A DNA stretch of 64,000 nucleotides, taken from the NCBI RefSeq assembly GCF_000524195.1, contig NW_020170404.1:655436-719435 (forward strand), given 5' to 3'. The stretch is from Echinococcus granulosus. Its lineage: Eukaryota > Platyhelminthes > Cestoda > Cyclophyllidea > Taeniidae. Positions within the stretch are counted from its first letter, which is position 1. Every line of letters begins with the position of its first letter. The translations under genes and the position numbers were made by a program. Shown piece by piece: positions 13,601 through 26,200 of the stretch. The notes under the pieces are model-generated. The model saw nothing but the letters and a program-made list of their open reading frames with translations, did not search any database and was not told the DNA's origin.

Positions 13601-16600
13601 CTTCTACCGTCATGGTGACAAGTCTGTCTCACTAATCCATTCATTTGTAGCATTTACGTGTCATTGTCTAGATTTCTTAAAATATGGATTTTTAAATATC
13701 GTTCCCATTTTTCTTCGCTGAAATTCCCACTTTTGGATCCCTGCTTGAAGTAAATAGTTGATGTTAAAGAATTTCACCTTGTTTCCTTCAGCCAACCTAA
13801 TGAAAATGCTCATAAAGGACAACTGCAGAATTAAGGTTGAATACTTACGGAGAGATTTTACAGCGTTAGGACTGGATTTGCCCTTAAAGGAACGAAACAA
13901 ATGTCGGCGCGTGGACATAAATCTTCTCGATGCTCATCCTACACATTTCTGTCGCTGTACTGAGGCTTAATCGAGTTCACTTTTTTCATCCAAATACTAT
14001 GCAAAGGCACGGTTTTTATTCTGTGCATACCAAAGTGTGGCTTCCATCCACTTCTTTGGCATTTTCAGTTTTTTTATAAGTTTGTGGTTAGTAGGTCCAG
14101 TGAGGAGTCACTGTGATTTTCAAAACAGAGCTTCTGAAGTATCTAGGTCTCAGCGGACAGGTATTATGGCGGGAGGACGGAGTTTGCTCCTAAAGCTGAT
14201 TTATCAATCCCAGCCTTATCTATACGCATTGTTCACGAAGGTCTACTTTCACACACGCACACCTAAATTAATCCATTTTACATGTATTATAATCTGGAGA
14301 CTGTTTTACCTCTACTTTCTTCTAACATGCCACCACTTGACTTTTTGTTTCTTTCTTTGACTAAAATTTCCATTTTATGACCAGTTTTGAGGAGGAATTT
14401 TCAATGGATTCCTAAATCCTATTTAAAGAAGCCGAGAACGAGTAGTAGAATTCAAAGCGTTAACAAACTTCTTCCGATGTGTTTTAATCACGGTTGTGTG
14501 TGTATTGGTGTTAGTTTATCAAATTCTTTCCGCTGCGAAGGTTTGCGACTATGGCGTGTCGGGCGAGTTGAAGAACTCCATGGCCCAGAGTAACACGGGC
14601 ACCTGTCGCTATATGGCGCCCGAGCGTATTGATCCCAGTCGCAGCGCCGGTGGTGGTTTCCGTATTCAAGCGGACGTCTGGAGTTTGGGACTCACGCTTC
14701 TTGAACTGGCTACTGGTAAACACCCCTACGAAAGCTTCGTCAATCAGTTTGAACTTCTCAAACATGTAAGGCACTTACACGTTTTTTTGCTCTATGAGTT
14801 GGTAAAGGTGAAGCATTGCGACGTATTTTGACAATGGATTCCAGTTTCTCAAACGCTTTACCCACCCTCTGGTTCCTTGTTTGTAACCTCCAATCAGACA
14901 GTAGTGTTGCTCCTTGTCTTGTGGTTGTTGGTGTTCTTCGGTGAAGATTAATGATGCTAGTGAGTAGATGGGAAAATGCGGACTGTTTGGAATCGCGCAC
15001 ATCTAGTATCATGTATAAGTACAGCATCAACCAGCATATCTAATTTCAAACGTCAGTATTGTAGTGGTTGTCAAGTCTCGTGTCAGGGCTTTTGATTCTA
15101 AAATTATTGGGACCTACTAATTGTCATACTTCTTACATCAACTGTATTCCATCAAAGCCACCCTTAACTAAATCCAGTTCAAAATGTGAATATTTGGAAC
15201 CTCTTTGTCCTGATCCAATTTCACGGCACAGAGTGAGCTNNNNNNNNNNNNNNNNNNNNNNNNNNNNNNNNNNNNNNNNNNNNNNNNNNNNNNNNNNNNN
15301 NNNNNNNNNNNNNNNNNNNNNNNNNNNNNNNNNNNNNNNTCTACAGTGTAGGGAGCCCCCGTTTCTTGGAGTTTTATTTGCTCGTCATTGTGATAGTTTT
15401 CGCATATGAACAACTCCGACATGGGTGGCCATCATGTTAATCGGTCTCACACCATTCTTTTGTTGTGGGTCTCCATAGTTTCAAGCCCCTTACACACTAG
15501 CTGGTTGGTTCATTGTGATGTAACTTTCTCCTGACGCATCAGCTTAATGTTCCCCAGGAAGGATTGAATACGATAAACGAGGTAGAGTGAATCAAATCGT
15601 ACTGCCTGAGTCACCTCTTGGGGATGTTTATGACTTGGGTATCCACAACTAGCTTTTTTATCATGGTGGAGGACATATCTGACTACTCGAAGCATAGGCG
15701 ATATTGTGGCCAAGTTGCTGCATAGTATTATGCACATTGACACAAACAATAACCACACTACAGTAATGTTTAGTTGTCGAGTTCGTTTGGTATTGTTCTT
15801 GATGAAATTGCATAGAAGCGGAAACGTGACTTTTATTGGCGTAGTGGTAATGTCTTAAGGTTAATTCAAGTTTCCCTAGTCTTTTTAGAACACCGGGAAT
15901 TAAATACGATTCCTTTATAAATTCTTAAAATGGTTTTCATATATTATACCCGAAAATATACTTCCCTCTCCTAATAATCCGTAAACGTTTAGATATTTCG
16001 ATTTAACTTTTGTCACGGTTTCGTATAAGTACGGGATTGGAGGGTTTAGTCTGTGTAACTTTAGAAAATACATGTGTCTGTGGCCGTTTTGTAGGCGATA
16101 TTAGTCCTGTAGGGCTACTGTAATGTAAGATCATAGCCTTAGGTACTACCTTTTTATCTAAAGACTGAAATGTACAAGGGAAGCAAATCCTGTGTTGATT
16201 GCGTTCCTCAGTTAATCTGTTTTCCCTTAGAAGTTGACCATGTACCTAACATTGCCGATTTGAATTTAGTTTATCCTCATTTATGCGTGAAATAATGTAA
16301 ACATTTGGTCTACCGTCGTATAATTTTCGCTAATTTTCTGTGCTCCTGGTTATTCCATTCATGCCTCTAACCTTTATCCATTATCCCACGTCTTATAAAT
16401 TCTTTATTGGCCATTTCACTGCACCGCGTTACTTGGCTTAGGATCTCAAAGGTTGGGGGAATCAGATGGATGCTGACATTAAGTCACTAAGCATGCTTAC
16501 CTAATATATGTCCTGTCTGTTTTGGAGAGTATCCGCAGTCATGAAAGCGTGTTTCACCGAGAACTGGACTTCTGTAATTCATGACGTTCAGCACCTGTTT

Positions 16601-18833
16601 GGTGATTTTGTCTTGTGAAGAAAATGAAGTGGCCAACTGCACCATCGGTGATGAATGTTCACGTTCCTACTTTATAGGGTGTAATGCTCTAATGTGCGCA
16701 AGATTTTCAAACCAAACCGAAACTTTTGAGTTACTGAAAAAAGCGAACACTAAAATTCAAGGAATGGAAAGGCTAGCCTGCTTAATTTCGTCACATGTTT
16801 TTACTGCTTTGGTGGCCGTTTGGATTCCATAGCTAAATAATATATTCAAGTTTGCTCCCAATTAATGGTGCGAAAATATTTCCAAACTCACAGATGGACG
16901 TCTATAGGTTACACAAATTGTAGGTCTCTCTTGAAGAGTAACAGCCCATGCATTCCCGAAGCTGCAAAGAATCCTTTTTTTACTCCACTTTTACTCCACC
17001 TTTCCTTTCCATGCCTTCTTATGAGACGCTTCTAAAGGTTTTATGAAACAGCTAAAGTAGATTGCCTTGTGAATCGGTTCTGGTCCCTGAAACACTTCAA
17101 GCCTATATCAAATTCCCATATTTTCGTTGCAAAAATGGAACGATATTTATGCTCTTCTGGAAGTAACTTGTTATTATCTGTCGTGTTTGCTGCTATGACT
17201 GCGTGACTGCTTGTTGTCATGTGTGGTGTCACATTCTCCCTTCTACTAATTGCCTGTGAATGGGCGCTACGACAAATCGCCCAGACTAAGTAGAAGTGAC
17301 ACTTTTACTATGACCTTTCCTACAAGTGCATTCCTGTAACTATGGAGTCACTCTTGGTCACTATAAAGCAAAAGAGCCATAGATCTGGATCTAGTATGTT
17401 TGACGACTGTAGCATGTTGTGCGATGACAACATGAATCAGCATGACATGCTTCTACTGTCATTCTCTGTGGTAGCTGACTGTCTCAAAACTCTCAATGGT
17501 GGAATTCGTAATTTGAATTTTCTTAGTGCTGAGATTTGTAAAGGAGATTCATGTCTTCGAGCCGCGGAAGATTGAAAGGTCCGTCTGGCAGCGTACATCT
17601 TTTAATTCCTGAATTCAACCGCATTGGTGCATCTCATAAATTTCAAAGAGTCTAGGTAGCGCCTCCTATTTACGGGATGTTACATGGAGCTGTGCGCTAT
17701 TTTGCACGATTATTCTTTTAAAGATCGTTTGTCTAAATGTAAAATCAATGATAACAAATACATAATCATAAAGTAATGCCTGAAGGCTATGGCATAGCTA
17801 CATCCGTGTCATCTCCTTTGTTCCCATTTTAACACTGGCTAGCCGCCTATTGAAACAATTTTTAACGTAAAACACGGGAAGGTTTAAAATTTTTAAATCA
17901 TGACTATACTTGGCCGTTTTCCCCTCAATTGTAAAACAATTTCCTCAGGTTTAACTCCTCCCGGACCATTACTGATCATTTTTCAGAACCAAAAATTCGG
18001 AATAGTTGTCAAACTTTGACGTGATTTTGCTGTCCCTTCCATAGTGAGTTGTTGCAGGCTCAATCATCTGGATCATTGGTCTTCAATCTCGACGCTATTC
18101 TTGCTTTTGAATGAGCTCCCTTTAAGGCGTGGGGAAGAGCTGCGAGACGTGTCAGAGATCCCAATCACCGAATCACGAGACTGCTACAGTTCTGTGTCAG
18201 AATCCTAGTTTGGGGCGTCATTTTGCTTTCGTACGATATCATCCACTGCACTGAAGTTTATGCGGTGTACTTGTATTCCAGGAGTAGTCTTGATTTCCAT
18301 GCTTTTGTTCTGCGCATCATAAATTTCTCCAGAAAACGTTTTTGTACAAATTAGAAAATTTTTCCAGTATCATATTTACCTGTAATCGAACAACGAATGA
18401 GTTGGTGGTTTTAGTAAAACTGACAAGCTAATAGTCTTCAACGTGGAGGTCGAGTTGCGACAGATTGGAAGGACCACGAATGCAAAGTCGTTATGAAACC
18501 GTAACAATGAAAACTTGTTTTCACAACTCTGACGCATCCTCAAGTGCTGCATCATACCTCATTTTTATATGGGGACTGTGTGAGGACTTCGGTGAATAAA
18601 GGTAATGGATAATACGATTGTAGGTGGTTCACGAGGCACCGCCAAATGTGCCGGAATCGGTGCCCTACTCGCAAGACTTTCGAGACATTGTGTCGCAGTG
18701 TCTAGTGAAGGAGGAATCCGCTCGCGCCAACTACCTGCGTCTCCTCGACTCGCCCTTCCTTCGCAGTGTCTGCGTGGAACGCGATGCACCCCTCATGGCC
18801 CAATTTGTCTCTACCATTCTTGATCACCAATGA
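7668..18833 (+). CDS. Dual-specificity MAP kinase kinase, MKK3/6-like (p38 branch)
   Basis: This is a MAP2K, which phosphorylates Thr and Tyr in the activation loop of a MAP kinase. Exons are 7668-7845, 10557-10804, 13369-13524, 14541-14765 and 18624-18833. They join in phase to 338 aa, close to MKK3/6. The N-terminus RRPLPLNL fits a basic-hydrophobic MAPK docking site. The kinase domain has a Gly loop GRGEYARV (60-67), a VAIK-type lysine (K82), MELMDDSLDKF as in MKK3/6, HRDVKPSN (177-184), DYG in place of DFG (197-199), and MAPERIDP (219-226). The activation loop SMAQSNTGT (207-215) has MEK1/2 spacing, one residue shorter than MKK3/4/6/7, with Ser207 and Ser211 as likely phospho-sites. The Gly loop has Ala65 where the third Gly is usual. 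The catalytic Lys and Asp are intact, so activity is expected. Introns 1-4 are 2.7, 2.6, 1.0 and 3.9 kb. Assignment as MAP2K is firm; the subfamily is less certain. Confidence 0.9.
7846..10556 (+). other. MAP2K intron 1
   Basis: This 2.7-kb intron starts with GTGCGG and ends with GTTGAAG. It is T-rich on the coding strand. Apart from a diverged tandem repeat at about 9284-9665 I see no gene, RNA or mobile element. Confidence 0.6.
9284..9665. repeat. Diverged tandem repeat, period about 165-180 bp
   Basis: Two units begin with nearly the same text: TTGCTATGGCTTTAATAG at about 9286 and TTGCTGTGGCTTTATTAA at about 9466. Both go on to GGGxxAGARTTCT, a CTCC...GTC stretch, TTTCGAATC and a TTTTxxTGTCA block in the same order. 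A third partial unit (CTTCATTAACAGGGAGAGATTC) starts at about 9639. Similarity is roughly 70% by eye in the best blocks. No coding potential is seen. Confidence 0.45.
10805..13368 (+). other. MAP2K intron 2
   Basis: A 2.6-kb intron bounded by GTACCC and TTCTCTTCAG. It holds the inverted repeat at 11399-11476. A 121-codon minus-strand frame at 12409-12774 has no recognisable family and is within what chance gives in 64 kb of this composition. Confidence 0.5.
11399..11476. repeat. Perfect 13-bp inverted repeat with 52-bp spacer
   Basis: The arms ACAGGCTCTGGTT (11399-11411) and AACCAGAGCCTGT (11464-11476) are exact reverse complements in MAP2K intron 2. The spacer also contains AACCAGA. It could be a small hairpin or a remnant of a miniature inverted-repeat element. 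No target-site duplication is evident. Confidence 0.55.
14766..18623 (+). other. MAP2K intron 4
   Basis: A 3.9-kb intron bounded by GTAAGG and GATTGTAG. It contains the assembly gap. I see no further gene or clear repeat. Confidence 0.5.
15240..15339. other. Assembly gap of 100 N
   Basis: A run of exactly 100 N, the conventional placeholder for a scaffold gap of unknown size. It lies wholly inside MAP2K intron 4 and breaks no recognised exon. Confidence 0.99.
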
Positions 18834-20278
18834 CTTGCCCTCTTTCACTCCTCCCCTCAAGGCACCCACACTTGTCTCTTCCTCCCCCTTTCTCTCTCCC
18901 CATCTCACCACCGCCAACTCGCTCTCAATTCTGCTGCAGCTACAGCGAGAGTACCTTAGCGCCTTTTTTAAATACCCTTTCCTCTCTCCCTGGTCCCGAA
19001 GTCAAACCTACCTTGTCAGTTAGCTAAATAAGCAACTAATTGTGATGAGATTTGGTCTCGAGGGCTGTCCCTTTTATTTTGGAAAGGTACTAGTGGCACG
19101 CAGGAAATCGTCGTTTGGAACTGTAATAGCCTCTATGGTGTGCAATTTGTCAATGGCTAGGTTTGAAGCTTGAAAGAACCTCTTCATAATTGTGGCTAGA
19201 TACACTCTTGGATGGAAGGTTTAATGACTATCACGCCCCGGATCTTAATCAATGGGGTGGAGCTAAAGCTACCAATGGCCGGGTGTAAACATTATCCTCT
19301 TTATCGATATGCAAGATATCTCGCTATCTAATTAAGGTTGGATCAAGTTTTGTGTTTGTCCTAGTAGAGAGGCCTTAATGGGATCCAAATAGGAATTCTT
19401 CTTTGGTGTCCCAGCCCACGCGCCAGAATGGCGGCCCTCGAATCCCTCTTTTGTGTTTTCTGTCGAAAGATGTGCCTGTTGGTTAAGTAAAAACACTTCA
19501 TTTTCTAGTTCCAGTGCAAAGCCATTAAGGGATTATTCAAATAGACAAAAGCTAGGGTAGCGCCCGACAGATCTACAGACCATGCATTCATTGGTTGACG
19601 ACCTGTTTGCCCCCGCTTCCAGTGTTGAGACAGAGCGCCACTATTTGTAGCGAAATGCAGCATTGAAAGGTGTCCGCTCGCAGTTTTCTGTCCAGATGTG
19701 AATTAAAAGCAGAGATGATATGTTCAGTTGGTGAACGAGAGGCTGGCTATTATAAAGGGCGACAAAAGAAACAACGGAGGACTAAAGTGGGGGGCGAGGC
19801 GACTGGTTGGATGTCTGCTGAATTAAACTAGCAACTAATAAATCACCAGGCATTAACCATAGAGCTGGAACCCCTCGGGGAGAAAGGATTTAGCACCCTC
19901 CACCCGAGTGAGGGAATGCGACGTAATCCGATTACCATAAATTCCAATAAAAAAGACGCTCCATCCAGTTCTACATAAGGCTGTCGCAGCCGACTGATAG
20001 CCCATCAATCACACGTACGTAGCATTTCAAGACGCAACGCAAGCTGACAACTACATAGAGTTGAGTTGCCGTTAGATTAATAATACACAAAAGTCAATAA
20101 AAGCCACGGAACTCAGACTGATCGGTCTTCAAGCAGAATATAATAGATTAGAGCATTTCTTTTTAAAAAGCATAATGGCAACATGCTCTGTTATGTACAA
20201 ACCCAATGGGAAAAAATCGCATATTTTACAGAAGGGAAATCAGAGGGAAAGACTTGGCAGAACAACTGGCTAAGGGAA
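18834..20278. other. Intergenic region between convergent MAP2K and DNAJC3 3' ends
   Basis: About 1.4 kb between two converging stop codons, expected to hold both 3' UTRs. The first 150 bases are C/T-rich. I recognise no gene, RNA or element in it. Confidence 0.5.
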
Positions 20279-22521
20279 TTAGCCAAAGTGGAACTCAAAA
20301 TGCCCACCACCGGCACCGAAGGGATCAAAATTGTGGAAGTTAAATCCAAAAGGCCCTGAGCTTGTGAAAAATTGGTGTCCGTGGCCAAAGCCCTCCCCAG
20401 TCTGAAAGGAACTGCGAGCTTGGGCCTCGGGGTCTTTGGGATCGATGCCACTATCGAATTGGGCCCGCATTTCTACAAGAGTGCGCAATATTGGCTTAGA
20501 AGTTGCACCCACTCATTCTACTCAAAATCTCTGGATGCTCGCCATCTTGAAGTAAACAAGTGGCGTGGACGAGAAGGGCGGCGTTAGGCGATCCCGCAAG
20601 TCATAAAGCCAGCTTGAAGTACTACTTACTCTTATCCAGTAAAACTTCACGAGCGTCGTTGATATCAAGGAAGCGTTTCTCAGCAGCCTTTTTCTGCTCC
20701 TCGTCGGGGAACCGATCTGGATGGTTTTTGCCGGCAAGTTCTCGATACGCCTGACTTATCTCCTTGTCACTGGCCGTCCGCTTTACACCTAAAATCTTGT
20801 AGTAGTCTCGCCTATTGCCCGAAGATCTGAGATTTTTCGCGTTTTTCAGACCCTTCAAAGCTTGTTGGTTGTCCTGCTCCAGTTTCAAAACTTCTTTATA
20901 CTCCGCTTCCGCTATAAGCAACAGTTAAACAAATGAGAATTCTCATGAATCCAAAAACATCCGCTCAAAAGCACCCTTGATTATGTTTGCATGTGGGAGA
21001 ACATTAATGATATCCCAGTAGAGAAATATTTTTTGCTAACGCTTTCATGGAGGAACTCGAATGTTAACAATCTTTTAAACTCATTAATGGACTGATATTC
21101 GCCAATGTGCATCAATAAATTGCCGTAATCTCGCGACTAAAAGGTAAAGCAGAAAACGTCAAAAAATATGCCGATATAAAACAATCATAGGGGCGTTGAT
21201 ATAACTTCCAGGTAAGAAACATGTTTTCGAGAGCAAACGATGTCATGAAAACAAAACAAAAAGCATTACCTTCATCGTACTTGTTGAGATTGATATAGGC
21301 TTCAGCTTTATCCAAGTGTGGATCGACGGATTTTGACATCCGAGAGATAACGTAGTCACAGGCTTCCAATGAATTTTCTGGATCAGCCTGAAAAGCAGAA
21401 CCTTTTTAAACTGAAGAACTGGAGGGTTGAGCTCCTAATATCAGGAAAATGCCACACACCCTTGCACCACAGCGACAAACAAGTACTTTGCCTTGCAGCA
21501 CGTACTCCGGATTGCCACCTTCAAGTTCCAAAATGCGTCGAGCTCGTGGCAGACACTTATTCCACTTTTCCGATTCAGCGTTGTTTTGCGCATCTTCAAT
21601 AGCCTTTGCCAACACTCTAACTTTTGCATAGTGAGCACGACAACCCTTGTCATCGGGGTCAAGTCGAAGGCAGTTGCGGATCTCCTCAAGAGATCTAGCC
21701 GCAAGACCGGCGTCGTACATGAGTACAGACACTCGAAGCATTCCCTCGCGATTATCACTAACCATGTGAACGCTCTCACGAAGTTCCTCAATGCCCTAAG
21801 CATTTTTATGCGATAAAATTTTCAAAAACAAACCTTGATGTGATCACCAGTTTTGATATTACACAAAGCGCGCATCTCATGAAGCTCACTATTGGATGTG
21901 ATGGTATTCATTACGTAGTTCAATAAAGGGAGTGCCTCGGAGTGGCGTCCCATTGAATACAAGGACTTCGCATGCTCTATATTCGCCTCCATATCACTAA
22001 TATCGTTCAGAAGCTTTTGTGTATCTTCATCGGTGGATTTCTATGATTTCATTAATAACATTTCAAATAACCAACACACCAGTATTAATAAGTCCGTCCG
22101 AGCATCTTTCAGATTACCGAGTTTAAGGTTGATTTTTGCTCTCTGTTTGTAAGCCTATAGGGAAATTACTCATAAAATGCACACTACCAGAACGTAGCCG
22201 GGATTAAGTGAGACCGTTTTGTCGATATCGGGCAAAGCAGATCTCAGCTTTCCCATGGCAATATAGGCGGTCGCTCTTCTATAATGAGCCATATAATTAT
22301 GTGGGTCAGCCTCCACAGCCTCCGAATAAAGGTCGAGAGCCTGTTTTAACTTCCCATTTGCTAGGGAAATTGTGCCTTGTGAAAGCAATGATTCTACTGT
22401 CTGCCGACCCTCTGAAACAAAACAATAGACTAAGATATTATTGCAAGAAAAAGTACGTACACACAAAGACGGTAAACCGCAGAAGACTAAGCGGATGCAC
22501 CGAACGAAAAGGCTTATGCAT
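20279..22521 (-). CDS. DNAJC3: DNAJC3/p58IPK-like ER co-chaperone (TPR repeats + J domain)
   Basis: DNAJC3 is an ER-lumenal co-chaperone of BiP that binds unfolded protein through TPRs and stimulates BiP ATPase with its J domain. Exons: proposed first 22521-22465, then 22409-22188 (or from 22411), 22154-22080, 22040-21834, 21795-21460, 21387-21270, 20911-20630, 20472-20279. They join in phase to about 496 aa; human is 504 aa. TPR motifs fill residues about 20-360, with strong matches such as [16 protein letters not shown] and [16 protein letters not shown]. The J domain at about 374-435 reads [17 protein letters not shown] with the HPD triad at 402-404. The tail is Gly/Phe-rich and ends FEFHFG, as in the family. 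The first exon is inferred: it gives a short hydrophobic N-terminus ([10 protein letters not shown]) fit for a signal peptide. Its join needs acceptor ...TTTCAGAG|GGT, because the more usual ...TTTCAG|AGG makes a stop with the only other nearby donor. The J-domain half is certain. Confidence 0.9.
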
Positions 22522-23288
22522 TATTTGTGAACACAATATTGGATACTTCAACCAATCCAGTGCAAGTCTATGTGTCTACACTTCATTGGATGTATTTTAA
22601 CAAATAAACAAGATAGAGGTCGTGGTAATCACAAAAATGGTGTTTTATCTTATTTGTGAACCTCACCTCCAAAAAAACGATTTTTCTTTGGTGTGCATGC
22701 TCTTAACTTCAAAGAACTGCAACAAAACTGATATTCTGCAGAGTTAATCATGACTAGCCTTTAGCATACATGGCCAAGTAGATTCTGGGGAGAAGTCTTA
22801 AATGAACCAATAAACGTTAAAGTAGGAAAGCATCGTTGGCTTGTTCTTTTTTGCTGTTTCATAATGCTGTGCGCTACAAAAAGATCCAGCTGCTTGGTCT
22901 AGAGATAATGAAGCATTTGGACGCGTTTATTTTTGCGTTTAACTGCCCAGCACTTCAATCCTCCCACATTGTATATTCACTCTACTGGGTGGACTTCGAG
23001 GTATGGTGCCAGCCTCCCAGTCTTGCTATGTATTGTCAATGCCTTCTTCCATACCATGTCATTTTATTACGACTCCGTCGGATGCCCGAGATGACGGAAT
23101 AGGGTTCACTTGATGCACATCGCAAATACTAACCCGTTCTCTGTGGTCAATTATCTGTTCCTGACAGCCTTTTTACGTTCCACCTCTCTACACAGAGCGC
23201 AGTAGCATCTTCAAACCACTTCTGAGATGTTACTTAGGTCGATCGAAACCGAACCCTACCATGAATCAATCAAGAACGTTTCACAAAA
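22522..23288. other. Intergenic region, METTL13 3' end to DNAJC3 5' end
   Basis: About 770 bases between two genes on the minus strand. It must contain the DNAJC3 promoter and leader. AATAAA on the minus strand (23298-23293) lies within the last METTL13 codons, so that gene may have a very short 3' UTR. Nothing else is recognised. Confidence 0.45.
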
Positions 23289-26200
23289 TCACTTTATTGT
23301 CTCCAATATTTTCTTCAAATCAGTAAAACACGCATTTGTTCTTTTGATCACATCATCGCTGACACTTTGTGAATTAATAATGAGAGATATGGCACTTCCC
23401 ATTGTTGAAGCGTCCACAGCAATGTGACGAAGTCGAGCCGCGAATTTCGATTTCGAAACTTTATGCTTCTTTTTATAAATCACATAAATGCTAGCGGCAC
23501 CACAGTCTTGCTTGAGAAGCACCTGGAGTGAAGGCCCACAGACCTGCTCTATTTGGCTTACACGATCAAGAGACGGTGTGTTGTTGATGGCAGTTGATCG
23601 GGAAAGAATGCAGCATATGCCTGAAGAAATGTTCCAACAGTAAAAGAAACTGCGTACCTTGGGGAGTGAGGGATTTTTCAGCCACTTGAAAAAATTCTAA
23701 CAGGCGTTCTTCCGATGAGTCATCAAGTGGATCGTAGCACATGAACGCACACCCTGGAAATGAGTCATTACCAATCGAATAAAAAGAAAATAGGATACCT
23801 TCAACCGAGTCAACTTGATGGTGAACATCGCAATAGAGCTCCTGAATGAAGGCTTTCAGGTCATCTGCCTGAATATTTACGTGTAGGGACTCCATAATAG
23901 CTTTGTGGAAGCAAGGCGGTACCCCATAATAGACATGTTTGGCGTCACCCTGGCCCAGACTATCAGCCAATCGACGAGTGACGCTGATCCAGACAAGTAA
24001 AAGAATAGATGATGGCTCTGAGAAGACCTCGTCACTGATGAAACGATAGATGTCAGCATCAAGGCATTGCACCAAGAGGCGGTTCTGTGGTCTCCGCTTT
24101 TTGGCAGCCTCTGTGATTACCGCGTAGGGATTGAGCTCCTTCATAACGTGCATCTTGGAATAACCATCCGTAGTGCTGTAGATGGGCAGCTAGGCATACC
24201 AAACAAATTATCTCTAATATCTGCACGGACAACCGAAAAAGGAAGGTTAATAGTGTATTGTGGGTGGAGCAGTTAGTAACCAAGCATAGCATGCGAATAG
24301 GTGAGCCTGCTTATAGTTTAGTGAAGGCGAATGGCAATTGTCTAAACTGTGAGTTAATACCCAGACACTTTCATTCTCTCGCGATTCATTCGGTGCTGTT
24401 GACAGAGGTTTACTAGTGCTCTCTCAACTCCTCCATTCGTCCATAATAAAGATACTTCCAAACGCCGATGGATCAACCCGTCTTTGGAGACAAATGAGGG
24501 CGTTGAATTAGCAAGAGCTTCAATATCGGTCGTGAAAAATGTTGCTTTGTACGAAGTGAAAAGGTAACTCCCTACTGGAAAACGCGAACGTGGTGTACCG
24601 GGAACTGAGGCAATGATATGCTCCTATCTGTTCGTCTTATAATGCGACCAAGGTAAAAATCAGACTTCGTAAATTGAGTAGAAGCAGTGATGCTTCAGGG
24701 AAGCTAGTTGGCTCGAAAGGCAGGAGGTATCAAAGATGAGGTGTTGCAAGCATCCAACACTACCATGCCCACGAGAACGGCTATGATTAAAGCATTTGCA
24801 TAAAACTTAGGGCTGAAAGATTATAAGTTAGGCTATACTTTTAAGACAAGTTTTAAAGGGAAAACTTATGTACAGTATGCCAGTGTTAAAATAGAAGGTA
24901 GGCCTCCTGTTTATTTGGATGGGATTCTCTTTCTTTCGATCTCTGCTAGAATACAACTAATGATTGTTAGATAAATCGCCACCAAAATTAGTTGGGATTG
25001 AAGATCACTTCAATAGGAAAAAAATAAACAGATCAAAATTTTTGCATATTATAATACACCCAGGCAGCAAGACGGAGCTAAAGCTCCGCTAAGGAACTGA
25101 CGTGAAAAGTCGGCGAGGATGGCTCTATGGAGCGAATATGCATAATTTTGAACTCCAACGGAAGTAAACCAGAGAGTTTCGCGGAAAAATTTTGAGATTT
25201 ACCGACAAGATAGAGCAAAACCTATGCAAATTACTGTCACTGCCGTCGACCACCTATCCGGAGAACATGAGTTGGTCTTCCGATCCAAATAAAGGTGATC
25301 TTAGAACTCCGCTGAAGGGCGGATACAAAGACAGTAACACAAGTGTGACAGACCCAAAAAATGACGCTATCGTGGTGGTATAGAACGCAGAAGTGGCCAA
25401 TACAGCCTTCCACCACCTGTTAGGAGCTAATACAGACACCCTTAATCAAGAGAGCAGACAACAGTAATAGTAAGTGCCCGTCCATGCAGCAGCGTATGGC
25501 AACAACCCAAATTTCCTGTCAAAGTAGGCGTGAAACTTAAATCCGAAAATACCTACCTGTACGGAAGATCTCAAGCACAACCGTTTAATAAGGCGTCTGA
25601 ACTGAGTTAAGGCCTCAAAGACGGGCGATCGTACATCTGGCCGTGATGGCCCTCTGACCACCACTACGGCACAGTGATTGTTCCCGTGACTATTCAGGCA
25701 GCACATAAAACACCTGACCCCGTACACTTTAAGTACAACCCGTCGTTGAATTGGGCAGAAAGATGAATGATGTACATATTCGACGACGAGTTAATACATG
25801 TTGGAAATCCAGGAGGGCCGAGCCTTACCAGCGAGGTTCTTTGTCTCGAGGGTTTCAAGGTTAGGTATTGCTCAAATACTAGAATACAAGCAGAAATGAA
25901 GGATGGAATCTCGTCGAAAAGTAAACTGGTTTCACTACTCGAAATATATCCCTCTAAACGTTTCAGTTCACTTTGAATAACACTGATATTAATTCAGCAT
26001 TACCAGCCTTTAATCCAAATAAACCTGGTGGGAAAAAGTCAACTGGTTCTACCCCTTGAATTAAAACCAGAACAGTAAAATTTGAACGTCATCGTGAACG
26101 TGGGCGTACGGATCGAAAACTGCCGGTTTTGAGATTCATCAAACCTGTCCACAAATTGCAAAACTGCCAACTAATCTTGCAATTCCAAACAAAAATTGCC

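Noticed and set aside
25081..25110. GACGGAGCTAA match between METTL13 intron and the reverse complement of the MAP2K intron repeat
   Set aside because: Only about 12-13 bases agree and the flanks do not align; probably coincidence.
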